Source: an uncultured Pseudomonadales bacterium
Lineage (GTDB): Bacteria > Pseudomonadota > Gammaproteobacteria > Pseudomonadales > Cellvibrionaceae
Direction: 5' to 3'
DNA: 64,000 nucleotides
Assembly: GCA_947487765.1 (NCBI GenBank)
Contig: CANKXO010000003.1
Span: 310,001 to 374,000, forward strand
Positions 46,108 through 56,256 of the stretch are shown here, piece after piece. A model generated the notes under the pieces. The model was not told where the DNA came from. It did not search any database and saw only the letters and a list, made by a program, of their open reading frames with translations. A program made the translations under genes and the position numbers. Every line of letters starts with the position of its first letter. Within the stretch, counting starts at the first letter, position 1.

Positions 46108-47172
46108 ATGACGCAAACCGACTACAAACAACTTACGCCAGATACAGTAATTAATGCCATAGAAAGCCTCGGTTATTTAAGTGACTCCCGCATACTCGCT
46201 CTCAATAGCTATGAAAATCGAGTATACCAAGTAGGCCTCGAAGAGAATTCACCCTCCCCCTCCGAAAACTCGCTTAATTCGCAACAATCGACCACCATTT
46301 CAACCGCATGCAAAGATACACGCACAGCCAAACCTTCGCCCCTGATCGTTAAATTTTACCGGCCTAATCGTTGGAGTGATGAGCAAATTATTGAAGAGCA
46401 TACATTTACTCAGCAGCTATACGATCTGGACATTCCTGTTGTACCACCATTAAGTTTCGATGAAAAAACACTATTATCTTTTGAAGGATATCGATTTGCG
46501 GTTTATCCTCGCCGAGGTGGATATGCCCCAGAACTGGATAACGGCGACCACCTTGAAATTATTGGGCGCTTTATCGGGCGCATTCACAGTGTTAGCAAAC
46601 AACAGCTGTTTGCACATCGTCCTGAAGTCGATATACAAAGCTATGCCATTGATAGCCGCAACTTCCTGCTTGATAAGCATTTTATTCCAACTGATTTGAT
46701 ACCTGCATACGACACAATCACTCGTGACCTTATAGAGCGTATTAAGACTGCTTTTATCCCTGTAGACTATCACTCAATTCGCTTACATGGCGATTGCCAC
46801 CCAGGGAATATCTTATGGCGAGACGACCATGCTCACTTTGTTGACTTTGATGATGCTCGCAATGGACCCGCTATCCAAGATTTATGGATGCTGCTTTCCG
46901 GAGATTATCAGCAGCGCTGCCTGCAAATCGCCGATATTCTCGAAGGCTATACGGATTTTTGTGATTTTGACCCCATTGAGCTAAACCTTATTGAACCTCT
47001 ACGAGCAATGCGGCTCTTACATTATGCCGCTTGGCTGGCAAGGCGATGGGAAGACCCTGCTTTTCCCCATAACTTTCCTTGGTTTAACAGCGAACGTTAC
47101 TGGGCGGAACATGTGCTTTCACTTCGAGAACAACTGGCAGCACTGGATGAACCTGTTTTACAATGGCTTTAG
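46108..47172 (+). CDS. srkA: Stress response kinase A (SrkA/RdoA/YihE)
   Basis: Ser/Thr protein kinase of the APH fold. Nucleotide and substrate motifs: LGYLSDSRILALNSYENRVY, LIVKFYRPNRWSDEQIIEEH, the catalytic loop LHGDCHPGNILWRDD and FVDFDDARNGPAIQDLWMLL. At 354 residues it is a little longer than E. coli SrkA (328); a Ser/Thr/Asn-rich stretch at about residues 48-80 interrupts the N-lobe between the first two strands. It counteracts stress-induced death in E. coli. cysE follows after 20 bases. Confidence 0.93.
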   Translation: MTQTDYKQLTPDTVINAIESLGYLSDSRILALNSYENRVYQVGLEENSPSPSENSLNSQQSTTISTACKDTRTAKPSPLIVKFYRPNRWSDEQIIEEHTFTQQLYDLDIPVVPPLSFDEKTLLSFEGYRFAVYPRRGGYAPELDNGDHLEIIGRFIGRIHSVSKQQLFAHRPEVDIQSYAIDSRNFLLDKHFIPTDLIPAYDTITRDLIERIKTAFIPVDYHSIRLHGDCHPGNILWRDDHAHFVDFDDARNGPAIQDLWMLLSGDYQQRCLQIADILEGYTDFCDFDPIELNLIEPLRAMRLLHYAAWLARRWEDPAFPHNFPWFNSERYWAEHVLSLREQLAALDEPVLQWL

Positions 47173-47192
47173 ATACGAAGTAGAGATTAACT

Positions 47193-47981
47193 ATGGCACA
47201 TGATGATCCTATCTGGAACATGATTAGAAAGACTACAGCTGAGCATGCGGAACAAGAGCCTGTTCTAGCGAGCTTTTTACATGCAACCGTTTTAAATCAC
47301 GACTCTCTTGAAGATGCGCTTAGCTTTCATTTAGCAAATAAGCTTGATAGCCCAGCCGCGTCTGCATTGCTAATTCGAGAAATGATAGAAGAAGCATTGA
47401 CCGAATCATCAACAATCAGCGAAGCGGTTCGTGCTGATATTGTTGCCACTTACGAACGAGATTCTGCGTGCGACTGCGTCTCTACACCACTACTGTTTTA
47501 TAAAGGCTTCCATGCCCTGCAAGCCTACCGCGTTGCTAACTGGTTATGGAATAATCAGAGACAACCTTTAGCCTTGTTTTTACAAAACCATATATCCACA
47601 GCCTTTAGCCTGGATATTCACCCTGCTGCACGTATCGGCAAGGGTATTATGCTTGATCACGCAACAGGCATTGTCATTGGCGAAACAACAGTCATTGAGG
47701 ACAATGTATCGATTATGCAATCGGTAACTCTGGGTGGAACAGGAAAGGACAGCGGTGACCGTCACCCCAAAATTCGTCAAGGTGTTCTGCTGGGAGCAGG
47801 CTCTAAAGTCTTAGGCAATATCGAAGTTGGCGAAGGCGCACATGTTAGTTCTGGCAGCGTTGTACTCAAAGACATACCACCACATAAAGTAGTTGCAGGT
47901 GTTCCAGCAACAATCATTGGTGACTCTATCAATCAACAACCCGCTCTCGATATGAATCAGGATCTACGCTGCAAACGCTGA
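47193..47981 (+). CDS. cysE: Serine O-acetyltransferase CysE
   Basis: First step of cysteine synthesis, serine + acetyl-CoA to O-acetylserine. An N-terminal helical domain (IWNMIRKTTAEHAEQEPVLA) and a left-handed beta-helix of hexapeptide repeats: GIMLDHATGIVIGET, VSIMQSVTLGGTGKDSGDRH, VLLGAGSKVLGNIEVGEGAH, GSVVLKDIPPHKVVAGVPA. The catalytic His pair and the C-terminal tail for cysteine feedback are present. 262 residues. Likely co-transcribed with srkA. Confidence 0.95.
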   Translation: MAHDDPIWNMIRKTTAEHAEQEPVLASFLHATVLNHDSLEDALSFHLANKLDSPAASALLIREMIEEALTESSTISEAVRADIVATYERDSACDCVSTPLLFYKGFHALQAYRVANWLWNNQRQPLALFLQNHISTAFSLDIHPAARIGKGIMLDHATGIVIGETTVIEDNVSIMQSVTLGGTGKDSGDRHPKIRQGVLLGAGSKVLGNIEVGEGAHVSSGSVVLKDIPPHKVVAGVPATIIGDSINQQPALDMNQDLRCKR

Positions 47982-48007
47982 TATATCGATCAATTCACAT
48001 CTGACTA

Positions 48008-48032
48008 AAGGATATTTGTTCAGAATATCCTT
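48008..48032 (+). terminator. Hairpin after cysE
   Basis: AAGGATATT (48008-48016) and AATATCCTT (48024-48032), a perfect 9-bp stem with a 7-base loop, 27 bases after the cysE stop. No strong T run follows, so termination may be partial. Confidence 0.5.
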
Positions 48033-48240
48033 CAATAGTTTGACATCTAAATCATCATAAGCTAATAATTACTACAGTGAATTTGCAGCCGCAATCGGCC
48101 AAAAAATAATAAAAGCCAGTGAAGCATCGGGAAAGGCGATCATAATAAAATGGAATAAATATATCTTAAGGAAAAGAGATATTGCCTCGTCTCGATAAAT
48201 CAGCTGAAAGTAAGAGTTTATTTATTGTGATTCAAGATTT

Positions 48241-49899
48241 ATGAATTATCGCGTTATTTTTATTAATAGCAATACAGGCCTACAGCAAACACTTGCAGCA
48301 CATTTGAATGTAAGTGCTGACAACCAATATACGATTAATCACTGCGATCCTCAAAAAGAAGACTACACTCATCAGGTCGCATCACAACGCTACAATGTAT
48401 GTTTCATTGATGAACAACATCTGAATACTATACCTTCAGGCACATTGCTGAACCTAACGGACACATTGCCAGTCATTTTAATCAGTCATCAAAAAAGTAA
48501 ACCTGAAACTCCTTTATATTTTTCCGATGTCATTCTTAGCGACACCTTATCCGCTGAAATTATAGACCGCAGTGTCAATCATATTTTTGAACAAAAAAAC
48601 CACAAGCGGCAACTGAAAGCACTTGCACTTTACGATACATTGACACAGCTACCCAACCGTAATCATTTTCAACATCGACTTGCCACCATCATTGCACAAC
48701 ATGCCCGTAAAAAAAGCATTTTTTCTTTATTGCTGATCGATATTGATCGATTCAAATCTATTAATGATTCTTTTGGTTATGAATCAGGCGATCAGCTATT
48801 AATCCAAATTAGCAAACGACTGAAAAAAAACCTTCGCAATAATGACCTAGCTGCTCGTTTAGGGAATGATGAGTTTGCAATTATCCTGGAGACTGACCAG
48901 CCTCAACTTATGGCCCACCGCTTAATGGGAGCACTATCTGAACTTTTTCAACTTGGTGAACGCGATATTCCTATACACACTAGCATTGGTGTCTCTACAT
49001 TTCCCCAGGATGGTAAAAGCAACACCTTACTAATGAAAGCAGCTGACAGCGCTTTACAGCATGCCAAACAAAAAGGGGGAAGCAATGTTTATTTCTATGA
49101 TGCCAGTCAACAGAACCTAATGCTTGAGCAATCATGGATTGAAACAGAAATTTATCAAGCGTTGAATACCGAGCAATTATTTTTAGAGTATCAACCACTC
49201 ATCGATGCACATAACTTAAATTGTATTAAGCTAGAAGCACTTTGCCGTTGGCAACACCCCGAAAAAGGTTTAATTCCTCCTACTGTATTTATTCCTTTGA
49301 TAGAAAAAACACCAATGATTATTGAACTTGGCCGCTGGGTATTAGAAACTGCATGCCGTGAACTCGCTCTATTACAGAATGGTAAACAGCCATTAAAAAT
49401 TGCAGTCAATATATCGATGATGCAAATTTGTCATAGCCATTTCATTGATGATATGAAGCAAATATTGGCTTCCACAGGCGCAAATGCAAATAATCTGGAG
49501 TTAGAATTGACTGAATCTGCTTTAATGCTTGACCCACTGCAAAGTATTAGCACATTGTCGACCTTACGCGAATTAGGGATAAGCATTGCTATTGATGATT
49601 TTGGAACAGGGCATAGCTCACTGTCTTATTTAGTCGATTTACCCATCGACACATTAAAAATTGACCGTAGCTTTATTTATGAATTTGTACACAATAGAAA
49701 GAGAGAATCTGTCATTAAAGCGATTATTGCACTAGCACGTAGCCTTGAACTAAAAACAGTGGCAGAAGGCGTTGAAGACCAGCACACAGCAGAATATTTA
49801 TCATTACTAGGTTGTGACGCGCTACAGGGGTACCACTTCAGTCATCCAATGAGGCTAGAAAAAATATTAGAAAACTTTTATGAAAAGGTGGCTATCTAG
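48241..49899 (+). CDS. Cytoplasmic GGDEF-EAL protein with receiver-like N-domain and degenerate GGDEF
   Basis: 552 residues, no membrane helix. N-terminal ~120 residues form a receiver-like fold (VIFINSNTGLQQTLAAHLN, YNVCFIDEQHL, DTLPVILISHQ) with an uncertain phospho-acceptor. A GGDEF domain follows in which the signature is GNDEF (about residue 208), so cyclase activity is doubtful. The EAL domain is intact: LEALCRWQHPEKGLI, VNISMMQI, ELELTESALM, IDDFGTGHSSLSYL, LKIDRSFI and TVAEGVEDQ. It is probably a phosphodiesterase that uses the first domain as sensor. The end overlaps epmA by 8 bases. Confidence 0.88.
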   Translation: MNYRVIFINSNTGLQQTLAAHLNVSADNQYTINHCDPQKEDYTHQVASQRYNVCFIDEQHLNTIPSGTLLNLTDTLPVILISHQKSKPETPLYFSDVILSDTLSAEIIDRSVNHIFEQKNHKRQLKALALYDTLTQLPNRNHFQHRLATIIAQHARKKSIFSLLLIDIDRFKSINDSFGYESGDQLLIQISKRLKKNLRNNDLAARLGNDEFAIILETDQPQLMAHRLMGALSELFQLGERDIPIHTSIGVSTFPQDGKSNTLLMKAADSALQHAKQKGGSNVYFYDASQQNLMLEQSWIETEIYQALNTEQLFLEYQPLIDAHNLNCIKLEALCRWQHPEKGLIPPTVFIPLIEKTPMIIELGRWVLETACRELALLQNGKQPLKIAVNISMMQICHSHFIDDMKQILASTGANANNLELELTESALMLDPLQSISTLSTLRELGISIAIDDFGTGHSSLSYLVDLPIDTLKIDRSFIYEFVHNRKRESVIKAIIALARSLELKTVAEGVEDQHTAEYLSLLGCDALQGYHFSHPMRLEKILENFYEKVAI

Positions 49900-50851
49900 A
49901 AAAACTAATAACATCTTTGATATTGTCAACATCGCATATCGACATCAATAACCGATCAATACCGAGTGCAACACCAGCACATTCAGGCATCCCATTCTCC
50001 AACGCTTCGATCAACTGATTATCATAAGGAACATCAGTCAGATTATTATTCTTTCTATAATCGAGATCTTTTTCAAACCGTTTTTTTTGTTCATCAGCAT
50101 CGGTTAACTCAAAATAGCCATTCGCCAGCTCAATGCCATTTAAGTATGCCTCAAAACGCCGGGCAACCATATCGCCCTCGATATTTTTACCTAACTTAGC
50201 CAGTGCTGCTTGCTCTGCCGGATAGTCGTAGATAAATATCAACCCTTTCGGTAGTAATGGCTCAATGCAGTGCGTCATCAATAAATCTAAACAACTTGAT
50301 TTATCATCAACCTCAAAGGCAATATCAACATGAGGGCCAGCAATGGTTTTTAGTTGATCGAAACTGGCTTGATAAGGGTTAACGTTTAAATGCTCTAAAA
50401 AAACATCGCCATAGCTTATTTTAGACACTTTTAATTCAGGAATAATTACCGAGATTAAATCAGCTACCTCATCCATTAATTGATGCTCATCCCAAGATAT
50501 GCGATACCATTCCAACATCGTAAATTCAGGATGATGTCGACGGCCACTTTCACCCTGCCGAAACACCTTACCTAAAGAATAAATATCTCCACTGTTCGCA
50601 GCCAATAAACGCTTTAGGAAAAATTCAGGTGATGTTTGCAAATAACGATTCTCTCCCATGACCGCTGTTGTTAAACTATCAATAAATGGATCAATCGCCG
50701 CTGCACGACCAAGGATAGGTGTTTCAACCTCTAAAACATTTCTAGACTCAAAAAAATCTCGGACAGCCCTATATACCTTTGAGCGCAACCTCAACGCAAG
50801 CATTGTCGCCGAAGGCCCCCAAGAATGGCTATTAATTAATTCTTCACTCAT
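49892..50851 (-). CDS. epmA: EF-P lysyltransferase EpmA (PoxA/GenX)
   Basis: Class II lysyl-tRNA-synthetase-like enzyme that attaches beta-lysine to Lys34 of EF-P; it lacks a tRNA-binding domain. 319 residues: motif 1 FESRNVLEVETPIL, motif 2 FRQGESGRRHHPEFTMLEWY, and motif 3 CAGVALGIDRLLMSI near the end. Its substrates are encoded nearby (efp at 52608, epmB at 53312). It converges on the GGDEF-EAL gene with an 8-base overlap. Confidence 0.95.
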   Translation of the reverse strand: MSEELINSHSWGPSATMLALRLRSKVYRAVRDFFESRNVLEVETPILGRAAAIDPFIDSLTTAVMGENRYLQTSPEFFLKRLLAANSGDIYSLGKVFRQGESGRRHHPEFTMLEWYRISWDEHQLMDEVADLISVIIPELKVSKISYGDVFLEHLNVNPYQASFDQLKTIAGPHVDIAFEVDDKSSCLDLLMTHCIEPLLPKGLIFIYDYPAEQAALAKLGKNIEGDMVARRFEAYLNGIELANGYFELTDADEQKKRFEKDLDYRKNNNLTDVPYDNQLIEALENGMPECAGVALGIDRLLMSICDVDNIKDVISFSR

Positions 50852-50972
50852 ATCATACCAATCATAATGACATTACAATGCTGTTATCATATAGAGATTT
50901 TTTGTATCACTGGTAGCTTTTTTCAAAAATAGTGGATAGATCAAACTTTTAATAATTTAACTGAGCCTGTGC

Positions 50973-51188
50973 CTATATATTAGTAGAAAGCTTCACTGAT
51001 AATTTATATATGTTAGGCCCAGTGACAAATGAAATAAGCCCAGCTGCAGGCCACGCCAACAAAAATGCTTTAAGCCACTGCTGATAAAAAAGAGAGGTCC
51101 AACCAAGATTAATCCATGTCACCCAACAGGTCATTAATAAAGACAAAATAAAAGACATTATCAATGCAAAAATGATTCTTTGTTTCAT
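50973..51188 (-). CDS. DUF2798 small membrane protein
   Basis: 71 residues with two hydrophobic helices (FALIMSFILSLLMTCWVTWI and FLLAWPAAGLISFVTGP). The W-x-A-F-x-x-A-W-P-x-A motif is typical of DUF2798 proteins. No function known. It lies 30 bases after the monooxygenase gene on the same strand and is probably co-transcribed. Confidence 0.8.
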   Translation of the reverse strand: MKQRIIFALIMSFILSLLMTCWVTWINLGWTSLFYQQWLKAFLLAWPAAGLISFVTGPNIYKLSVKLSTNI

Positions 51189-51218
51189 AGATCTAACCCT
51201 CTCGCTGTTCCTCGATAT

Positions 51219-51518
51219 TTACAACCTCATCAGAGCAACAGCATTTAATTTTTCGATATAACAAACGCGCGTGTAATCTTTTTCTAAATAAGCCAGAGTA
51301 TGTGGAGCCTCAAAATGGGCTTTCAAGGCAGCCTCATCAACCCATTGCTCCCATAAAGTAAAACGTTCAGGAGAATCATTATGCTGTAGCACTTCAAAAC
51401 GAATACAGCCTTCTTCCTCGACTGTTAAATGTTGAAGCGCTCCAAGCGCTTTTCTGACTTCATTTATAGGCTTCCCATGGTTTACCTCTATACCGGCACT
51501 TACCCACAATTCTCCCAT
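51219..51518 (-). CDS. ABM-family (YgiN-type) monooxygenase
   Basis: 99-residue antibiotic-biosynthesis-monooxygenase fold: an N-terminal strand ELWVSAGIEVNHGK, CIRFEVLQHNDSPERFTLWE and a HFEAPHTLAYLEKDY C-terminal motif. Members oxidise quinols or small electrophiles without cofactor (YgiN is a quinol monooxygenase). Divergent from a LysR regulator, with which it probably forms a regulated pair. Confidence 0.88.
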   Translation of the reverse strand: MGELWVSAGIEVNHGKPINEVRKALGALQHLTVEEEGCIRFEVLQHNDSPERFTLWEQWVDEAALKAHFEAPHTLAYLEKDYTRVCYIEKLNAVALMRL

Positions 51519-51627
51519 GTAAACCTCCAGCTTTGCTGTAAATAAATAATTTAGATAAGCTTACATAATTGCTTTTTTATTGAAAACACTACATTTAACA
51601 ATTTTAAATTCCATATTTGGAACCATT

Positions 51628-52539
51628 ATGCTGGATGATATTGCTTTATTTATACACATTGCTCAACAACAAAGCCTAGCTAGCGCAGCCAGCCAGCTAT
51701 CTTTGCCACCTGCCACTGTCACCCGACGCTTACAAAAGCTGGAAGATACTCTAGGCCACAAATTAATATATCGTTCAGCCCGAAAGTTTCGTTTAACAAC
51801 GGAAGGGGAAGTCTATTACCGCGCATATGCCCCTCTCGTACAGCAATTTGACCACACTGCACGCCAACTGGATCGTGAAACACATCAACTTAGTGGAGCT
51901 CTAAGCGTATTAGCGCCGCCGTATATTTCTATGGGGATATTGCAACCTATGTGGTGCTCTTTCATAAAAGCACATCCAACCATTCAACTACAGTTAAGAC
52001 TCAACAATAAAAATGAAGATTTTTTATCGTCGCGAGCCGATATTGCCATGCGTATTGGCCCACAAGTTGACTCTCAATTATTCCAAAAACGTCTGGGAAG
52101 TATTTCTACTATTCTTATCGCTTCACAAAAATACCTGTCGGAATATGGTCAACCAGAAACATTAGATGATTTAAAGAACCATAGATTAATCACAACTGAC
52201 CCCTTTTCTACCTGGCGGTTAATACACTCTCAAACAAAAAAAGAAGTCACTATACAACCCGTCGCATCAACATCACTGAACGATATAAAGCTTGCTAAAG
52301 AATTAGCAAAGGATGGAATTGGCATTACCATGATGCCCGTTAGCGAATTAGGAAGTAAATCCGAGAACGGCGATTTGACACAAATATTAGAATGCTGGCA
52401 TGGCCCACAACGGGATATATTCGCCATATGGCCAAGTGGCAAATTGCTTAGCGCTAAAGCAAAATGCCTAAGGGAATTTATGGAAAACTATTTGAATGCA
52501 AACCCTATATTACAAGGGAAAACGCAGGATATTCTGTAA
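51628..52539 (+). CDS. LysR-family transcriptional regulator
   Basis: 303 residues from ATG 51628; the upstream TTG at 51580 would add an unlikely leader. N-terminal winged helix MLDDIALFIHIAQQQSLASA, LSLPPATVTRRLQKLEDTLG, LIYRSARKFRLTTEGEVYY, and a periplasmic-binding-like effector domain. The sequence is of the CrgA/YhaJ type common for aromatic or quinone-induced genes. Divergent from the ABM monooxygenase, its probable target; the effector is unknown. Confidence 0.9.
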   Translation: MLDDIALFIHIAQQQSLASAASQLSLPPATVTRRLQKLEDTLGHKLIYRSARKFRLTTEGEVYYRAYAPLVQQFDHTARQLDRETHQLSGALSVLAPPYISMGILQPMWCSFIKAHPTIQLQLRLNNKNEDFLSSRADIAMRIGPQVDSQLFQKRLGSISTILIASQKYLSEYGQPETLDDLKNHRLITTDPFSTWRLIHSQTKKEVTIQPVASTSLNDIKLAKELAKDGIGITMMPVSELGSKSENGDLTQILECWHGPQRDIFAIWPSGKLLSAKAKCLREFMENYLNANPILQGKTQDIL

Positions 52540-52607
52540 TGAGAGAGTGAGTTAATCGTCTGAATAAGGCCCAGAAAACAAACTCACTAAATAGAGATAA
52601 TGCGGAC

Positions 52608-53180
52608 TTAGCCTTTACTGCCTCGACTTAAATATTCGCCGGTACGCGTATCAACTCTGATAACTTCACCTTCAGATAAAAACAAAGGCACTTTAACAAC
52701 AGCGCCAGTCGATAGGGTTGCAGGTTTGGTACCACCCTGCGCAGTATCGCCCTTAACACCCGGGTCAGTCTCAGTGATTTCCAGCTCAATATGATTAGGT
52801 GGATCAACCAATAAAGGCGAATTGTTATATAGGGTGACCGTATATTTCTCTTGTTCTTTTAACCACTTAACCGTATCACCTACCGCTTTCTCATCGGCCT
52901 GGAATTGCTCGTAGCTATCGGGTTCCATAAAATGCCAAAATTCACCATCGGTATAGAGATATTCTAAATCACGATCCATTACATCAGCGCCCTCAAGGGT
53001 CTCGCCCGATTTAAAGGTACGCTCCCATACACGGCCTGTGTTAAGGTTGCGCAATTTAACGCGGTTGAACGCTTGGCCCTTACCAGGCTTGACGAATTCG
53101 TTATCAAGAATGGCACAAGGCTCGCCATCCAATAAGACTTTTACGCCACTACGCAATTCGTTGGTAGAATAATTAGCCAT
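52608..53180 (-). CDS. efp: Elongation factor P
   Basis: Relieves ribosome stalling at proline stretches. 190 residues with a KOW-like N-domain and two OB domains. The modification loop [10 protein letters not shown] places Lys34 exactly where EpmA/EpmB act, and the C-terminal [25 protein letters not shown] is intact. The epmB gene is divergent with 131 bases between, and epmA lies about 1.8 kb away, so the full modification pathway is present. Confidence 0.97.
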   Translation of the reverse strand: MANYSTNELRSGVKVLLDGEPCAILDNEFVKPGKGQAFNRVKLRNLNTGRVWERTFKSGETLEGADVMDRDLEYLYTDGEFWHFMEPDSYEQFQADEKAVGDTVKWLKEQEKYTVTLYNNSPLLVDPPNHIELEITETDPGVKGDTAQGGTKPATLSTGAVVKVPLFLSEGEVIRVDTRTGEYLSRGSKG

Positions 53181-53311
53181 GATTTCCTCTACTAAAGCTA
53201 TACAGATATACAGTTAAAAAATTTAATTTAAAATACCCTTTAATTATGCATTCTCATATCAAAAATACGTGATAAACAAGGTACTTAAAAATAGATACTC
53301 AAAAAAGCGCA

Positions 53312-54349
53312 ATGATACCTCGAACTGAGCCCTCTTGGCAGGCTGAATCTTCATCAAACTGGCAACAACAGCTCCAAGAAGCCATTTCTGACCCTAAAAC
53401 ATTGCTAAATCAGCTCAATTTGGACCATTCTCTCTTACCAGCAGCCCAAATGGCCAGCCGACAGTTCGTCTTACGCGTACCTTATGCATTTGTTGAACGC
53501 ATGGAAAGCGGCAATCCTTTGGACCCCTTATTACAGCAAGTCCTGCCTATCCAATCAGAGCTGATCGCTCATAGTGGCTACTCGACAGACCCACTTAAAG
53601 AACAAGAAAACCAGCCACCAGGGCTGATTCAAAAATATCAAGGGCGGGTCTTATTACTAGTGAATGGCCACTGTGCTATTAATTGCCGTTATTGTTTCCG
53701 TCGCCATTTCCCTTATGAAGAAAACCGCTTAAGCCGACAACAATGGCTCACTGTAATTGAGCAATTGGCAAAAGATACATCCATTGAAGAAGTGATTTAT
53801 TCCGGTGGTGATCCCTTAGCATCAAGTGATAAACAACTACAGTGGCTAACAAGTCAATTGGTCGCGATTCCTCACATTAAGCGCTTACGTATCCATAGTC
53901 GCCTGCCTGTGGTCATTCCAGATAGAATTACTGAACAATGCATCGACTGGCTGTCGAACCACCGTTTACAAACCGTCTTTGTACTCCATATCAACCACCC
54001 CAACGAAATTGATAGCGCAGTAAAACAGTCAATCAGCCAATTAAAACACGCCGGGATAACCGTATTAAATCAAGCGGTGCTGCTAAAAGGGGTAAATGAT
54101 AACGTAAACACCCTGAAGCACTTGAGTGATAAATTATTTGAGTCTGGTGTGCTTCCGTACTATTTACACCTATTTGACCCGGTGGCAGGTGCCAGCCACT
54201 TTGATATAGCGGTCTCAACAGCGGAATCATTACACCGCGATTTAATGGCCTGTTTGCCAGGGTATTTGGTCCCCAAGTTAGTGAAGGAAGTTGCTGGTGA
54301 AGCCTCTAAAACGCCGGCCAACTTGCTTAGTACACCCTCTAGTCAATAG
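53312..54349 (+). CDS. epmB: EF-P beta-lysylation protein EpmB (lysine 2,3-aminomutase)
   Basis: Radical-SAM enzyme converting (S)-alpha-lysine to (R)-beta-lysine for EF-P. 345 residues with the cluster motif CAINCRYCFRRHFPY (C-x3-C-x2-C), the SAM site EEVIYSGGDPLASSD, LRIHSRLPVVIPDR and a PLP-lysine region near the end (LPGYLVPKLVKEVAGEASK). The first residues after the ATG at 53312 overlap a possible later ATG. Divergent from efp, the usual arrangement in this lineage. Confidence 0.95.
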   Translation: MIPRTEPSWQAESSSNWQQQLQEAISDPKTLLNQLNLDHSLLPAAQMASRQFVLRVPYAFVERMESGNPLDPLLQQVLPIQSELIAHSGYSTDPLKEQENQPPGLIQKYQGRVLLLVNGHCAINCRYCFRRHFPYEENRLSRQQWLTVIEQLAKDTSIEEVIYSGGDPLASSDKQLQWLTSQLVAIPHIKRLRIHSRLPVVIPDRITEQCIDWLSNHRLQTVFVLHINHPNEIDSAVKQSISQLKHAGITVLNQAVLLKGVNDNVNTLKHLSDKLFESGVLPYYLHLFDPVAGASHFDIAVSTAESLHRDLMACLPGYLVPKLVKEVAGEASKTPANLLSTPSSQ

Positions 54350-54447
54350 CCTAAAATAATAGACATAGACGCGCCTATTAAATACCTTCAAAAATCCGTT
54401 TCTTGAACTATGCTTAAAATGATAATGAGAGACTTTCAGGAACTGCA

Positions 54448-56088
54448 GTGGTGGTATCAACAGAGCCCGATAACAGAGACTTATTTGCCGAGTTTCAATT
54501 ACCGGAACAAGATTTAAAAAGGTTAACATTTTGTGGCAGCAAACCTCGCCAGCTACAAACATGGTTAGACGAACTACCCGCCACTCAAGTTAAAAATATC
54601 AGCATCGTCTTTTATAAATTATTACCAGAAATCAATCATTTAGACATCAATTACGGCCAACGCCTTGGCCTAATGGGTATTCTGAGACCTTATGCCCATC
54701 GCTGTATAGAAGGCCTCGCTGATGGATTCTTAAAACAACCGCTCAGTTTAAGCGACAATATGACAAAAATTGCCGCCATTGCTCAGGCATTGCAACGTCA
54801 CTTATGTGATGGCTATATGCTCATCATCAGGGAAATACTTCAATCCAATAATTCTGGAGAAAGTCTATCCGCGAGAACCTCGTATGAGCTATCAATGGCT
54901 TTATATTATGCCATTCATGGGCTCGGGCAATTACTGTACCGAAGTTATCAGCTCTATGTTCCCCGCCCACCTATGTTATGGAAAAAACTTAATCAGCTAC
55001 ATGAATTAACGATCGCTTATGGTCTTGAAACCAATTTTATTAAGGATGAGTTATTGGAATCGCGCAATGGTTTATCGGCTCAACAAGCGTATTACCGCAC
55101 ACTAATACTCGCGTGCAGTAACACAAATCAATTGCGTCAGGCCGATACTCACTACCTTTACAATGCTCTAGAACAATGGGCATCGATGATAGATCTCCAC
55201 TCAGTGGCAAATGATAAGTCCAGCTTTTACTGGATCGACAAAGAATCCGATGAAGGCCCTTTTTATAAAACCCGCTATAGTGGCCCTGCTAGTGATTCAC
55301 TTTGTGCAATCAATTTACAAAATCTAGTTGATTTAATTAGCACCCATCAAATAAGTACCTCAGAAAAAGCACTGTCAGAGATACCTATACATTTTAGGCA
55401 ATCACTCATTACCCATTTACATACTTGCTGGACACATGAAAATGAACGCGCCCATCCAAGAAAACAAGTCAATATAGAATTGGATGTGTGTATTGGCTTG
55501 AAAGCCGCCCACCAGCAATTAAGAAACGGGATACCGTTTGATACCTTCTTGAATAATGGCAACGAGCCACCAAAAAGCTCTTTAACAATGGACGGATACA
55601 CTAGCGTTGATCACATACATTATGAAAGCGAAACTCAAGCTGACAGTTTTATGAAGGTCGTTGCAACCGACATCAGCGATAAGGGCTACTGCCTACAGTG
55701 GTCAAGAAATGTACCGCCACAAGTGAAGGCCGGAGAAATTATTTTATTGAAAAAGCCCGACGATGAAAGCTGGCAGGTAGGGGCTATTCGCTGGGCACAG
55801 CGCTTAAACAGTAATACCTATGTTGGCGTACAAGTCTTGGAAGGTTATGCTGAACCGTCAGCCGCCAGCACTAAGATGCAAGATGGTCAGTCAACGCCTT
55901 TCTTCAGAACAGTATTACTAAAAGATAAGCAAACAGCTGAAATAATGAGTCTAATTACACCTACAATCCCTTTTGCCCCCCAACAAAACATTGAATTACA
56001 AGCAGAAGGCACGTGTAATCAAGCCCAATTAGTCCAATTGTTATTAAGCTCAGGAAGCATTAGCCAATACAGCTACCGTAGCCTATGA
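54448..56088 (+). CDS. PilZ-like domain protein upstream of fimX
   Basis: 546 residues, GTG start at 54448 (or 54451) after TTCAGGAA. A large helical N-terminal part (LKRLTFCGSKPRQLQTWLDEL ...) is followed by a C-terminal domain of about 100 residues with VVATDISDKGYCLQWSRNVP, VKAGEIILLKK, VGAIRWAQRLNS-YVGVQVLEG, which matches the beta-barrel of PilZ c-di-GMP receptors. The RxxxR loop of a true binding PilZ is not obvious. I recall a similar gene beside fimX and serB in Pseudomonas. Function unknown; probable partner in FimX-dependent pilus control. Confidence 0.72.
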   Translation: MVVSTEPDNRDLFAEFQLPEQDLKRLTFCGSKPRQLQTWLDELPATQVKNISIVFYKLLPEINHLDINYGQRLGLMGILRPYAHRCIEGLADGFLKQPLSLSDNMTKIAAIAQALQRHLCDGYMLIIREILQSNNSGESLSARTSYELSMALYYAIHGLGQLLYRSYQLYVPRPPMLWKKLNQLHELTIAYGLETNFIKDELLESRNGLSAQQAYYRTLILACSNTNQLRQADTHYLYNALEQWASMIDLHSVANDKSSFYWIDKESDEGPFYKTRYSGPASDSLCAINLQNLVDLISTHQISTSEKALSEIPIHFRQSLITHLHTCWTHENERAHPRKQVNIELDVCIGLKAAHQQLRNGIPFDTFLNNGNEPPKSSLTMDGYTSVDHIHYESETQADSFMKVVATDISDKGYCLQWSRNVPPQVKAGEIILLKKPDDESWQVGAIRWAQRLNSNTYVGVQVLEGYAEPSAASTKMQDGQSTPFFRTVLLKDKQTAEIMSLITPTIPFAPQQNIELQAEGTCNQAQLVQLLLSSGSISQYSYRSL

Positions 56089-56256
56089 TAGTTAGTAACT
56101 AAGCGATTTTGAAAGTAGAGCCGAAGAATTTTTGTGACACAAGTCATAAAATAAACGTCTACTAAGACACTACATAGTGTATAAACCTAACATAGTGTAT
56201 AAACCCAATCAGCAGGTATTATACCAACTTGAACCTATATAACTGATCATTACTAC

